Part shown: in pieces, positions 18,146-26,199 of the stretch
How positions within the stretch are numbered: position 1 is the stretch's first letter
Layout: every line of letters begins with the position of its first letter
NCBI RefSeq assembly: GCF_004114915.1
Contig: NZ_CP022219.1
Span: 1,642,501 to 1,706,500 of the forward strand
Source of the DNA: Bradyrhizobium guangxiense
Lineage (GTDB): Bacteria; Pseudomonadota; Alphaproteobacteria; Rhizobiales; Xanthobacteraceae
Reading direction: 5' to 3'
Length of the DNA stretch: 64,000 nt
Position numbers and translations under genes: made by a program
Notes under the pieces: generated by a model
What the model saw: only the letters and a program-made list of their open reading frames with translations
Databases searched by the model: none
Told to the model about the DNA's origin: nothing

Positions 18146-19113
18146 TGCAGCTTGCCGTGCGCACCGAGCCGCTCCTGAGCGTCGACAATCTCGTCGTCGA
18201 ATATGGCCTCGGCAACAAGGCCGTGCATGCGGTCTCCGGCGTCAGCCTTCGGGTCGCGCGCGGCGAGACGCTGGGGCTGGTCGGCGAATCCGGCTGCGGC
18301 AAGTCGACGCTGGGGCGCGCAGTGCTGCAATTGCGCCGGGCCAAATCAGGACGAGTGCTGTTCGACGGCGAGGATCTCACCGCGATGGAGGGCGAGGCGC
18401 TGCGCAAGATGCGCCGTCGCGTGCAGCTCATTTTCCAGGACCCGATCGCCTCGCTCAATCCGCGCCGTCGCATCGGCGATATCGTGGCCGAGCCGCTGAT
18501 CATCGCCGGCGTTAGGGATGCCGCCGAGCGCCAGCGCAGGGTTCACGAGGTGCTCTCGGCCGTCGGGCTCGATCCTGATCTGGTGGCGAACCGCCTGCCG
18601 CATGAGTTCTCCGGCGGCCAGTGCCAGCGCATCTGCATCGCGCGATCGCTGGTGCTCAACCCGGAGTTCATCGTCTGCGACGAGCCGGTCTCGGCGCTCG
18701 ACGTCTCGATCCGCGCGCAGATCCTGAACCTGCTGGAGGAGATGAAGACGCGCTTCGGCTTGACGCTGCTGTTCATCGCGCACGACCTTGCGGTGGTCAA
18801 AGCGGTCAGCGACCGCGTGGCGGTGATGTATCTGGGCCGGCTCTGCGAGGTCGGGCCATCAGAGCAATTGTTCGCGAGGCCTCGGCATCCCTACACGAAC
18901 CTGCTGTTGCAGGCGATCCCGGTGCCCGACCCGGATATCCGTCCCGCCGAGAGTGTGGCAGCGGGCGAGCCGCCATCGCCGATTGCGCCGCCGTCCGGCT
19001 GCCGCTTCCGCACCCGCTGCCCGCGGGCCGATCAGCGATGCAGCGCGGAGATACCGGAGTTACGCGAAGTTGGGCCCGGCCAGTTCGCGGCTTGCCACCA
19101 TCCGCTGGCCTAA
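18142..19113 (+). CDS. ABC transporter ATP-binding protein, DppF type
   Basis: 323-residue second ATPase of the system. Walker [10 protein letters not shown], signature [12 protein letters not shown], Walker [14 protein letters not shown] and H-loop IAHDLAVV are all intact. The C-terminal oligopeptide-transport domain ends with [15 protein letters not shown]. It pairs with the upstream DppD-type ATPase to energise import. It is the last gene of the five-gene operon; the dehydrogenase 81 bp on may or may not be cotranscribed. Confidence 0.94.
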   Translation: MMQLAVRTEPLLSVDNLVVEYGLGNKAVHAVSGVSLRVARGETLGLVGESGCGKSTLGRAVLQLRRAKSGRVLFDGEDLTAMEGEALRKMRRRVQLIFQDPIASLNPRRRIGDIVAEPLIIAGVRDAAERQRRVHEVLSAVGLDPDLVANRLPHEFSGGQCQRICIARSLVLNPEFIVCDEPVSALDVSIRAQILNLLEEMKTRFGLTLLFIAHDLAVVKAVSDRVAVMYLGRLCEVGPSEQLFARPRHPYTNLLLQAIPVPDPDIRPAESVAAGEPPSPIAPPSGCRFRTRCPRADQRCSAEIPELREVGPGQFAACHHPLA

Positions 19114-19194
19114 ACTAAGACAGCACTCGAATTTGTCTCGTCACGCCACCCATGGCATGGTGGCGACAAGGACAAGCATGCCGGGAGGATGCCG

Positions 19195-20262
19195 ATGAAG
19201 AGTTTCAAGGTTGCCGATTTCAAGGCGCCGCTGCAGGAGGTCGACGAGGCGACGCCGCAGCCATCGGGCACGCAGGTGCTGATCAAGGTGAAAGCGGCCG
19301 GTGTCTGTCACAGCGATCTCCACATCTGGGAAGGCGGCTACGATCTCGGCCATGGCCGAAAGCCGCTGTCGCTGAAGGATCGCGGCATCAACCTGCCGCT
19401 GACCATGGGGCACGAGACCGTCGGCGAAATCCTGGCGTTCGGTCCCGACGTGAAGCCGACCGACCAGGGCGACCTCAAGATTGGCGATGTTGGCCTGGTC
19501 TATCCCTGGATCGGTTGCGGCAAATGCGCCACGTGCCTTGCCGGCGACGAGAACATGTGCCTGACGCCACGCTCGCTCGGCGTCTATTGTGACGGCGGCT
19601 ATTCCGACCACATGCTGGTGCCGCATCCGCGTTACCTGCTCAATTTGAGAGGGCTCGATCCGGCGACGACCGCGCCCTATGCCTGCTCCGGCGTCACCAC
19701 CTACAGCGCGCTGAAGAAGGTCGAGCAGCATTTCGACACACCGATCGTGATGTTCGGCGCCGGCGGCCTTGGCCTGATGGCGCTGTCGCTCTTGAAGGCG
19801 ATGGGCGGCAAGGGCGCGATTATGGTCGACATCGACGCCAGGAAGCGCGAGGCGGCGGAGAAGGCCGGCGCGCTCTCAACCGTCGATCCCAAGGCGCCGG
19901 ATGCGCTGGAGCAGCTTGCCAAGAAGGCGGGCGGACCGATCCGCGCCGTGATCGATCTCGTCGGCAATGCCGCCACGACGCAGCTCGGTTTTGATTGCCT
20001 GACCAAGGGCGGCAAGCTCGTCATCGTCGGCCTGTTCGGCGGCGGCGCGACCTGGGCGCTGCCGCTGATTCCGATCAAGGCGGTGACGATCCAGGGCAGC
20101 TATGTCGGCAATTTGCGCGAGACGCAGGAGCTGCTCGACCTCGTGCGCAGCAAGAAGGTACCGCCGATCCCGGTGACGACGGCCCCGCTCGCCAAGGCCA
20201 ATGACGCGCTGGTGCAGTTGCAGCAGGGCGCGGTGGTCGGCCGCACGGTGCTGATGCCGTAA
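19195..20262 (+). CDS. Zinc-dependent alcohol dehydrogenase
   Basis: 355-residue medium-chain dehydrogenase. Catalytic zinc residues include Cys38 in GVCHSDLH and the glutamate-histidine pair in MGHETVGEI. The structural zinc lobe has the four cysteines of CGKCATCLAGDENMC. The NAD-binding loop is GAGGLGLMA. Substrate is unknown; primary alcohols are usual in this group. Two in-frame ATGs exist: the one at 19189 abuts the GGGAGG site, so the ATG at 19195 with proper spacing is preferred. It follows the ABC transporter operon by 81 bp. Confidence 0.9.
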   Translation: MKSFKVADFKAPLQEVDEATPQPSGTQVLIKVKAAGVCHSDLHIWEGGYDLGHGRKPLSLKDRGINLPLTMGHETVGEILAFGPDVKPTDQGDLKIGDVGLVYPWIGCGKCATCLAGDENMCLTPRSLGVYCDGGYSDHMLVPHPRYLLNLRGLDPATTAPYACSGVTTYSALKKVEQHFDTPIVMFGAGGLGLMALSLLKAMGGKGAIMVDIDARKREAAEKAGALSTVDPKAPDALEQLAKKAGGPIRAVIDLVGNAATTQLGFDCLTKGGKLVIVGLFGGGATWALPLIPIKAVTIQGSYVGNLRETQELLDLVRSKKVPPIPVTTAPLAKANDALVQLQQGAVVGRTVLMP

Positions 20263-20270
20263 CAACCTCC

Positions 20271-20371
20271 GTCATTCCGGGGCGGTCCGAAGGACCGAAC
20301 TATGGTGCGCAATTGCGCACCTGAGAATCTCGAGATCCCGGGTTTGGCTCTTCGAGCCGCCCCGGGATGAC
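20271..20371. repeat. Bradyrhizobium-type intergenic palindromic repeat, copy 3 (TGCGCAATTGCGCA type)
   Basis: Left end GTCATTCCGGGGCGG, right end CCGCCCCGGGATGAC with one substitution from the usual CCCCGGAATGAC. The interior has GTGCGCAATTGCGCAC followed by CTGAGAATCTCGAGAT, like copy 1 in the opposite orientation. It fills the gap between the alcohol dehydrogenase and the next gene. Confidence 0.85.
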
Positions 20372-20391
20372 GTATCCGATACAGGAACCCC

Positions 20392-21471
20392 ATGTCCGCA
20401 AACAACGCCTTCCACATTGCCGTGCTCGCCGGTGACGGCATCGGTCCCGAAGTCATGGCGCCGGCGCTGGAGGTGCTGCGCAAGGTCGGCGAAAAATCCG
20501 GTCTCGGCTTCCGCTTCACCGAGGCGCCGGCCGGCGCCAACAATTATCTCGCGACCGGCAAGTCGATGCCGGACTCCACGATCAAGCTCTGCGAGGAGGC
20601 GGATGCGATCCTGCTCGGGGCCTGCGGCCTGCCATCGGTGCGCTATCCCGACAATACCGAGATCGCGCCGCAGATCGAGCTGCGTTTCATCTTCGATCTC
20701 TATGCCGGCGTGCGGCCGGCGCGCCTCATTCCCGGCGTGCCGAGCCCGATCGTCGGTGCCGACCAGCGCGGCATCGATCTCGTCGTGATCCGTGAATCCA
20801 CCGAGGGCCTGTTCGCCTCGATGGGCAAGGGCGTCGTCACTCATGAGGACGCGCGCGAGACCATGGTGATCACGCGCAGGACGTCCGAGCGCCTGTTCGA
20901 GTTCTCGTTCCGCCTCGCCGAGCGGCGTAAGGCGCGCGGCAAGCCCGGGATGCTCACCTGCGTCGACAAGGCAAACGTGTTCAAGGCGTTCGCATTCTTT
21001 CGCGGCATCTTCGACGAGATCGAGAAGAAGCATCCAGGGGTGAAGACCGACCGGCTCTATGTCGACGCCTGCTCGGCGATGCTGGTCAAGCGGCCCTGGG
21101 ATTTCGACGTGATGGTGATGGAGAACATGTTCGGCGACATCGTTTCCGACATCACCGCGAGCCTGATCGGCGGCCTCGGCATGGCGCCGTCGGCCGACAT
21201 CGGCGACAAATACGCCGTGTTCCAGCCGTGCCACGGCACCGCCCCCGATATCATGGGGCAGGGCAAGGCCAATCCCACCGGCATGATCCTGTCGGCGGCG
21301 ATGATGCTCGACTGGCTCGCCGACAAGCACGGCATTGAGAGCGCGGCGGAAGCGGGCGAGGCGATCGAGCGTGCGGTGGATCGGGTCTATGCCGGCGGCA
21401 TCAAGCCGATGGAGTTCGGCGGCAGCAATGGCACCGCCGACATCACCAAAGCCGTGCTGGGCGCGTTGTAA
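20392..21471 (+). CDS. Isocitrate/isopropylmalate dehydrogenase family protein
   Basis: 359-residue beta-decarboxylating dehydrogenase. The N-terminal AVLAGDGIGPEVMAPALEVL, ESTEGLF, and the metal and substrate region ENMFGDIVSDITASLIGGLGMAPSA are family hallmarks. The NAD-binding segment is HGTAPDIMGQGKANPTG. The family oxidises isocitrate, 3-isopropylmalate, tartrate or D-malate; the phosphorylation-loop segment RESTEGLFA is more like NAD-dependent enzymes than leucine-pathway LeuB. With no leucine genes beside it, a tartrate/malate-type role is possible, but specificity is not settled. Confidence 0.88.
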   Translation: MSANNAFHIAVLAGDGIGPEVMAPALEVLRKVGEKSGLGFRFTEAPAGANNYLATGKSMPDSTIKLCEEADAILLGACGLPSVRYPDNTEIAPQIELRFIFDLYAGVRPARLIPGVPSPIVGADQRGIDLVVIRESTEGLFASMGKGVVTHEDARETMVITRRTSERLFEFSFRLAERRKARGKPGMLTCVDKANVFKAFAFFRGIFDEIEKKHPGVKTDRLYVDACSAMLVKRPWDFDVMVMENMFGDIVSDITASLIGGLGMAPSADIGDKYAVFQPCHGTAPDIMGQGKANPTGMILSAAMMLDWLADKHGIESAAEAGEAIERAVDRVYAGGIKPMEFGGSNGTADITKAVLGAL

Positions 21472-21487
21472 TCAGAGTGCGCACACG

Positions 21488-21509
21488 AAAAAGCGGCCCT
21501 CGGGGCCGC
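21488..21509 (-). terminator. Rho-independent terminator for the small exported protein gene
   Basis: The arms GCGGCCC (21493-21499) and GGGCCGC (21503-21509) flank a 3-base loop. Read on the minus strand, the stem is followed by five U residues (AAAAA at 21488-21492 on the plus strand). It lies between two convergent genes and may also slow plus-strand transcription, though the plus-strand tail is weaker. Confidence 0.8.
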
Positions 21510-21519
21510 CCTTCGTCGT

Positions 21520-21801
21520 TTACCAGCGACGCCAGTGGCGGTAGCCGTAATAGCCATATGGCCGTGGCCCGTAGAAACGACGTGGGCCGTAATAGCCATA
21601 GGCACCGTAATAGTTCGGTCGCCACCAGCAGCGGCCCCAGGCGTTGCAGACCATGCGGACCTGATCGATATTCGCGGCCGGCCCGCTGGCGATGCCGTCG
21701 GCCTGCGGAATGCCGTTCGGCATCGCCGCGAGCGCTTGCCCCGACCCCAGCGCCGCGCCGCCCAGCGCAGCCAGACCAAGAACAGCAAATTTGAATGTCA
21801 T
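21520..21801 (-). CDS. Small exported Gly/Tyr-rich protein
   Basis: 93-residue protein with a signal peptide (FKFAVLGLAALGGAALGSGQALA). The mature C-terminus is rich in Tyr, Gly and Arg (YGAYGYYGPRRFYGPRPYG), after a short segment with two cysteines (MVCNAWGRCWWRPN). Such proteins are common in Bradyrhizobium and related genera and have no assigned role. The ATG at 21801 has GGGAGA upstream. A terminator follows within 10 bp of the stop, so it is monocistronic. Confidence 0.82.
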   Translation of the reverse strand: MTFKFAVLGLAALGGAALGSGQALAAMPNGIPQADGIASGPAANIDQVRMVCNAWGRCWWRPNYYGAYGYYGPRRFYGPRPYGYYGYRHWRRW

Positions 21802-21903
21802 CGCGATCTCCCTCATTGGTGGCGGGAGAACTATCGGTGGATCAACTGGTTGCTTCCGCAGAGAGCTGCGCGAAGAATTTAATCTTCCTGAATAGGGGTT
21901 CAG

Positions 21904-22740
21904 CTACTTCCCCTGGAACCGGGGCTTCCGTTTCTCCATGAAGGCCTGCCGGCCCTCGCGAAAATCCGCGCTGTCCATGCAGGCGTTGCCGATCGCCTTG
22001 ATCGCTTCCATGTCGCGCCGGCTCTCGTCCTTGAGCACCTGCGCGATGGTGATCTTGGCGGCCTCGATCGCGAGCGGGGCGTTCTGCGAGATCGTCTCGG
22101 CAATCGTCATGGTCTCGCCCCAGAGCTCGTCGACTGGAAACACGCGCTCGACGAGACCAATGCGCAGCGCTTCGGCGGAATCGATCCGCATGCCCGTGTA
22201 CATCAACAGGCGCGCCCAGGACGGGCCGACCAGCGACACCAGGTGCCGCAGTCCATCAAAACCGTAGGCGATGCCGAGTTTCGCCGCGGGAATGCCGAAC
22301 TGGCTGCCATGCGAGGCGAGACGGATGTCGGCGAGCATGGCGACCTGCATGCCGCCGCCGAGACAATAGCCGTCGATGCAGGCGATCGTCGGCTTGGGAT
22401 AGTCGGCGAGCAGGGCGCGCTGGGCGGCGCTGCGCCTGGCGTATTCCTCGGACGCCGCCGCGTTGTGCCTGACCTTCTCGAACTGGCTGATGTCGGCGCC
22501 AGAGACGAAGGCCTTGCCGCCGGCACCGCGCAGGATCACGACGCGCACCGTCTCGTCGTCGCGCAGGGCCGTCAGCGCCTCGCCAAATCCCTCCCACATT
22601 TCCAGCGACATCGCGTTGCGCTTGTCGGGGTTGTTGAAGGTGATCACGCCGACGCCGCCGGCCGCGTGCTTGAGGATCTTGCCGTCGGCGTAAGGTGTTT
22701 CGATCGTGCTGGACATGTCAGGCATCGCGCGCTCGCTCAT
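21904..22740 (-). CDS. Enoyl-CoA hydratase/isomerase family protein
   Basis: 278-residue crotonase-fold protein. CoA-binding and oxyanion-hole segments are AFVSGADISQFE and DGYCLGGGMQVAMLADIRLAS, with the second loop FGIPAAKLGIAYGFDGL. The family hydrates or isomerises acyl-CoAs in fatty-acid or aromatic degradation. The usual catalytic glutamate position is not obvious, so the reaction may not be classical hydration. Start is uncertain: ATGs at 22740 and 22716 are both reasonable and neither has a strong ribosome site. Confidence 0.85.
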   Translation of the reverse strand: MSERAMPDMSSTIETPYADGKILKHAAGGVGVITFNNPDKRNAMSLEMWEGFGEALTALRDDETVRVVILRGAGGKAFVSGADISQFEKVRHNAAASEEYARRSAAQRALLADYPKPTIACIDGYCLGGGMQVAMLADIRLASHGSQFGIPAAKLGIAYGFDGLRHLVSLVGPSWARLLMYTGMRIDSAEALRIGLVERVFPVDELWGETMTIAETISQNAPLAIEAAKITIAQVLKDESRRDMEAIKAIGNACMDSADFREGRQAFMEKRKPRFQGK

Positions 22741-22885
22741 CGTTGCAAGGGGCAATGTGCTGCGGGGGCGTTGCCGCGGTCAACGGCGGCAGATGAGGAG
22801 GCTTGCATCCGCCTGTGCCGCCATTGCATGGCGGCGATGGAACGACGTTCGCAAGACGGGGAGGAATGGCGGGCCATTCGACAAC

Positions 22886-22908
22886 AAAAAAGGGCGGTCA
22901 GACCGCCC
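22886..22908 (-). terminator. Rho-independent terminator for the LysR-XRE pair
   Basis: The stem GGGCGGT (22892-22898) pairs with ACCGCCC (22902-22908) around a 3-base loop. On the minus strand it is followed by six U residues (AAAAAA at 22886-22891 on the plus strand). It lies about 140 bp beyond the XRE regulator stop, in an otherwise featureless 308-bp gap. Confidence 0.75.
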
Positions 22909-23048
22909 CTGGAAGCAAAGGCCGCGCGCAGAAAGCGCGCGGGCCAAGGCGGACGCAATGACATGCGATCCGGTCCCGCTCAATCCGGCCGCGCCCCTGT
23001 GACGCGGCGGATTGAAGATCGGCGGTCAAGACGGACCGTCGGTCGATC

Positions 23049-23441
23049 TCAGCTTTCGTTGGCTGCGATCGATTCCATCAGCGAGACGAGCTGGCGCTGA
23101 ACCGTCTGGTCCTTGATCTTGCTGTAGGCGCGCAGCAGGCGGAGGCTGAAGGCCGAATCGAGGAACAGCAGGCTCTCGACTTCGCGCGCCTTGTTGTCGC
23201 CGTCGTAGAAGAAGGTCACGGGCACGTCGAGGGCGGAAGCAATCTGCTGGAGCCGAGCCGCGCCGACGCGATTGACGCCCTTCTCGTACTTCTGGACCTG
23301 CTGGAAGCTGACGCCGAGCTTTTCGCCGAGCTCGGCCTGCGAGATCTTCATCTCGACGCGCCGCAGACGGATCCGCTTGCCAAGCTCGATATCCGGCTTG
23401 CCGGCGCTGCGCTGCTTCATTCTTTTCGCCGCTGCTTTCAT
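23049..23441 (-). CDS. XRE-family helix-turn-helix regulator, PraR/PhrR-like
   Basis: 130-residue regulator with a Cro/C1-type helix-turn-helix (residues about 20-75: IRLRRVEMKISQAELGEKLG, FQQVQKYEKGVNRVGAARLQ). A C-terminal helical tail of about 50 residues follows. The segment VSFQQVQKYEKGVNRVGAARL strongly recalls the rhizobial PraR/PhrR group. AAGGTGA precedes the ATG at 23441. A GTG at 23453 overlaps the LysR stop as GTGA and is an alternative start. The overlap with the LysR gene implies cotranscription. Confidence 0.88.
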   Translation of the reverse strand: MKAAAKRMKQRSAGKPDIELGKRIRLRRVEMKISQAELGEKLGVSFQQVQKYEKGVNRVGAARLQQIASALDVPVTFFYDGDNKAREVESLLFLDSAFSLRLLRAYSKIKDQTVQRQLVSLMESIAANES

Positions 23442-23449
23442 CTCTGTTT

Positions 23450-24499
23450 TCACCTTTGTTCTTCGGTTGAAAATCCCCCGAAGAGCTGGGTCAGGGGTTC
23501 GCCCATATACGAGTGCCTGAATTCATGCGGGTGCACGAACTCTTCCTTAAACCACGGGAAGCGAGCTGGATTGAAAGCCTCGATCAGCCAGTCAATCATG
23601 TGCCGCACGCGCGGAATCCGGCCGCTACCAGGATGGTAGGACAACCAGATATCCAGCGGTCGGTTCAACTCGACCTCAAGTGGAATCAACTTCCCGCCAA
23701 GCGCAATGGCGTAGCTGGGGAAGACGCCGATGCCGGCGCCATTCGCGACCGCCCAATAGTTGGCGCTTGAGACGTTGGTCTTCATGACCAGAAGGTCACG
23801 TTCCGAAACGCCCGGGAAGAAGCTCTCGAAGGATTCCTTGGCGGCGAGCTGGTCGGCGAATTGCAGCACCAGGCGGTGCTTGATCAACTCCGCCGCCGAA
23901 CGCGGCGCGCCATGCTTTTCGATATATTTCTCGGAGGCCCAGAACATCAGATGCATGCGGCCGAGCCGCACCAGCTTGATGTCGAGCGCCGAGGGACGGG
24001 AGAGATGGATGGCGACGTCGGCCTCGTGGCGCGAGACGTCGGCCGAGCGCATCGCGCAATGCAGGTCGACCAGGATCTTCGGATAGGCCTGCTGGAATTC
24101 AACCAGGCGCGGGGCGAGCCAGAACGTGCCGAGCCCCTCGGTGACGGCGACGCGAACCTCGCCGGATAGGGCATTCGCCATCGAATCGCTGGCGCGCAGC
24201 ACGTCAAAGGTGGCAGCCTCCATGCGCTCGACGGCGGACACCACCAGCGCGCCTTCATCGGTCAGATGGGTGCCGTGGACGTCGCGGGTGAACAGCGTGG
24301 TGCCGGTCTGGCGTTCGAAATCGTCGATTCGCCGGCGCACGGCGTTGATCGATAGCGACAGCCGTTCGGCCGCCGACCGGAAGCTTCCGCATCGGACGAC
24401 TTCAAGAAATATGCGGGCCGCATCCCAATCCGAGAGGCCGCTGAGATTTGTCTTTGGGCGTTCCGCCAGAGGAACGCCCCTTTCCGCCAAGGAGTGCAT
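23450..24499 (-). CDS. LysR-family transcriptional regulator
   Basis: 349-residue LysR regulator. The DNA-binding region (residues about 24-83) includes WDAARIFLEVVRCGSFRSAA and LSINAVRRRIDDFERQTG, and the effector domain follows. Compared with a normal 300-residue LysR it has about 20 extra residues at the N-terminus and a C-terminal tail (PWFKEEFVHPHEFRHSYMGE onward) of unknown role. AAGGGA precedes the ATG at 24499. Its stop lies within 10 bp of the XRE gene start, so the two regulators are likely made together. Confidence 0.9.
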   Translation of the reverse strand: MHSLAERGVPLAERPKTNLSGLSDWDAARIFLEVVRCGSFRSAAERLSLSINAVRRRIDDFERQTGTTLFTRDVHGTHLTDEGALVVSAVERMEAATFDVLRASDSMANALSGEVRVAVTEGLGTFWLAPRLVEFQQAYPKILVDLHCAMRSADVSRHEADVAIHLSRPSALDIKLVRLGRMHLMFWASEKYIEKHGAPRSAAELIKHRLVLQFADQLAAKESFESFFPGVSERDLLVMKTNVSSANYWAVANGAGIGVFPSYAIALGGKLIPLEVELNRPLDIWLSYHPGSGRIPRVRHMIDWLIEAFNPARFPWFKEEFVHPHEFRHSYMGEPLTQLFGGFSTEEQR

Positions 24500-24982
24500 A
24501 CAATTCCCTTCGGGTGGCTAAACTGGCAGAATCTGGCGCAAACCACAACCACTGCGGGTTGGGGGATGATGAGTTTTGAACGTCATCCTTACTACCTCGC
24601 GGGTGGTATCTGGGTGCTGCCACGGGCTGGGAATCGGGCAGGCTATTCGCCTGAATGAGGGGTGTGGCGTGAGTTCCGTTGCGAGCCTTAACTTGGCTGC
24701 GGGATTGTCGGCGCTGTCCGCAATGATCGTCTCTGCGCGAGAGCCGGCTTTGCCGCCCTTGGTGGATCAATCGCAGCCTGCCAGGCGTTTTCTCCCAGAC
24801 TGTTTCGATCATGGCCGACGGCGCAGCGTAGCGATGTTGGCAGGAACCGCGGTTCCACGGCAGAAACGCGGTGAAATCAGGTTCGGAGGCTCAGCGGCCT
24901 CATGCTATCCTCGATATTTCATGGCGGCCGAAGGGGTCGTCACCATCACGTCTCGCAGGCCGAACTAACGGAAAGAACGCCG
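24500..24982. other. 483-bp intergenic stretch with no supportable gene
   Basis: It lies between the divergent LysR gene and the small gene at 24983. One open frame (24576-24968, plus) is open but has no ribosome site, no recognisable domain and an unusual composition, so it was not called. The stretch must hold the LysR-XRE promoter on the minus strand and probably one for the 88-residue protein. Confidence 0.5.
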
Positions 24983-25249
24983 GTGTCGCATTCAGACGAA
25001 CAGTTGCAGTCGGTGCTGGAAACGCTCGAGGAGTGCCGCAAGGTTCTCAACGCGTGCAACAGCCGGGAGTCGGCCGAGCTGCTGTCCATCGTCATCCTCG
25101 ACGTCAGGATGAAGCTCAAAGGAATAGACAGTGCCGATCTCAAGGCGCTGTGCGACGAAATGCTGCGGAGCGCCGCGAGCGTGCCGCCATCCCCTTCCAA
25201 GCAGACGCAGGACCAGCCCCGGCGTCCGCTGCTCCGCGTGGTGAAGTAG
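24983..25249 (+). CDS. Small hypothetical protein
   Basis: 88-residue protein that I do not recognise. It is largely helical, beginning VSHSDEQLQSVLETLEECRKVL and containing AELLSIVILDVRMKLKGI. A basic, proline-rich tail (PPSPSKQTQDQPRRPLLRVVK) follows. No signal peptide or membrane helix is seen. A GTG at 24983 with GGAAAG upstream is preferred over an ATG 81 bp earlier that would add a low-complexity His/Arg stretch. A hairpin 11 bp past the stop fits its 3' end. Confidence 0.6.
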   Translation: MSHSDEQLQSVLETLEECRKVLNACNSRESAELLSIVILDVRMKLKGIDSADLKALCDEMLRSAASVPPSPSKQTQDQPRRPLLRVVK

Positions 25250-25260
25250 CCACGCCGCCG

Positions 25261-25282
25261 AATCTCGCTTTTTGGCGAGATT
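25261..25282 (+). terminator. Hairpin after the small hypothetical gene
   Basis: AATCTCGC (25261-25268) pairs perfectly with GCGAGATT (25275-25282) around TTTTTG. No U-tract follows the stem, so it may be a weak terminator or an RNA 3' end stabiliser. Confidence 0.45.
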
Positions 25283-25454
25283 TGCGCGCGTCCCGGTGCC
25301 GCACCTGTGATCGCAGACGGCATCGGGAGGAGCCCTGGTTCCGTGCGCCTCTGTTGCGCATTCTCCGGCATCGGCTACACCAGAGCCGGTTCGGTTCCGG
25401 CCGGGCGCATGTCCCGTGCGCCCTAACGGCACCTGAGATGGCTCAGACGGCATC

Positions 25455-26186
25455 ATGCAAAATGTTTCGATCCCGGCGGCGCTGATTGCCGGCCTCGTCA
25501 GCTTCCTCTCGCCTTGCGTCCTGCCGCTGGTGCCGCCCTATCTGATCTACCTCACCGGCGCCACCATCGAACATGTCGAGAGCGACGAGCCGGTCTCGGC
25601 CTCCAAGCGTGCGATCACAATGTCGGCGCTGCTGTTCGTGCTGGGCTTCTCCACGGTGTTCGTCGCCCTCGGCGCCAGCGCCTCGCTGATCGGCGGGCTG
25701 ATCCGGGCCTGGTCGGCGGAGCTGTCGATCCTCGCCGGCATTGTCATCATCGTCATGGGCCTGCATTTTCTCGGACTGACGCGCATCGGCCTGTTGATGC
25801 GCGAGGGACGGCTGCCGATTCCAAGGCCGGTCGGGCTCTGGGGGGCCTACATCATGGGCCTCGCCTTCGCCTTCGGCTGGACCCCCTGCATCGGTCCGAT
25901 CCTCGCGGCGATCCTCTCGATCGCCGCGGCCGAAGCCACGGTGACGAAGGGCGCCGGCCTGCTCGCGGTCTATTCCGCAGGTCTCGGCATTCCCTTCCTG
26001 ATCGCCGCGCTGATGATCGAACAGTTCTCCGCATTGTTCGCACGCATGAAGGGTCACCTCGTCAATGTCGAGCGCGCCATGGGCGTGTTGATGGTGATCA
26101 CCGGCATCGGCTTTCTCACCGGCGCAGTCTCGAATGTGAGCATCTGGCTGTTGGAGACGTTTCCGACATTGCAGACGATCGGGTAG
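25455..26186 (+). CDS. ccdA: CcdA cytochrome c biogenesis thiol-disulfide transporter
   Basis: 243-residue protein with six membrane helices, the DsbD-alpha/CcdA fold. It passes reducing equivalents across the inner membrane to periplasmic apocytochrome c or thioredoxin-like partners. The two conserved cysteines lie in SFLSPCVLPLVPPYL and GWTPCIGPILAAI, as expected. No partner thioredoxin-like gene adjoins it; it is convergent with the histidine kinase at 26200, only 13 bp away. Confidence 0.93.
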   Translation: MQNVSIPAALIAGLVSFLSPCVLPLVPPYLIYLTGATIEHVESDEPVSASKRAITMSALLFVLGFSTVFVALGASASLIGGLIRAWSAELSILAGIVIIVMGLHFLGLTRIGLLMREGRLPIPRPVGLWGAYIMGLAFAFGWTPCIGPILAAILSIAAAEATVTKGAGLLAVYSAGLGIPFLIAALMIEQFSALFARMKGHLVNVERAMGVLMVITGIGFLTGAVSNVSIWLLETFPTLQTIG

Positions 26187-26199
26187 GGGCCTCGTCCGT

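Noticed and set aside
24576..24968. A 130-codon plus-strand open frame in the gap after the LysR gene
   Set aside because: No ribosome site, no signal or domain, and a composition unlike its neighbours; it overlaps the probable promoter region of the next gene.
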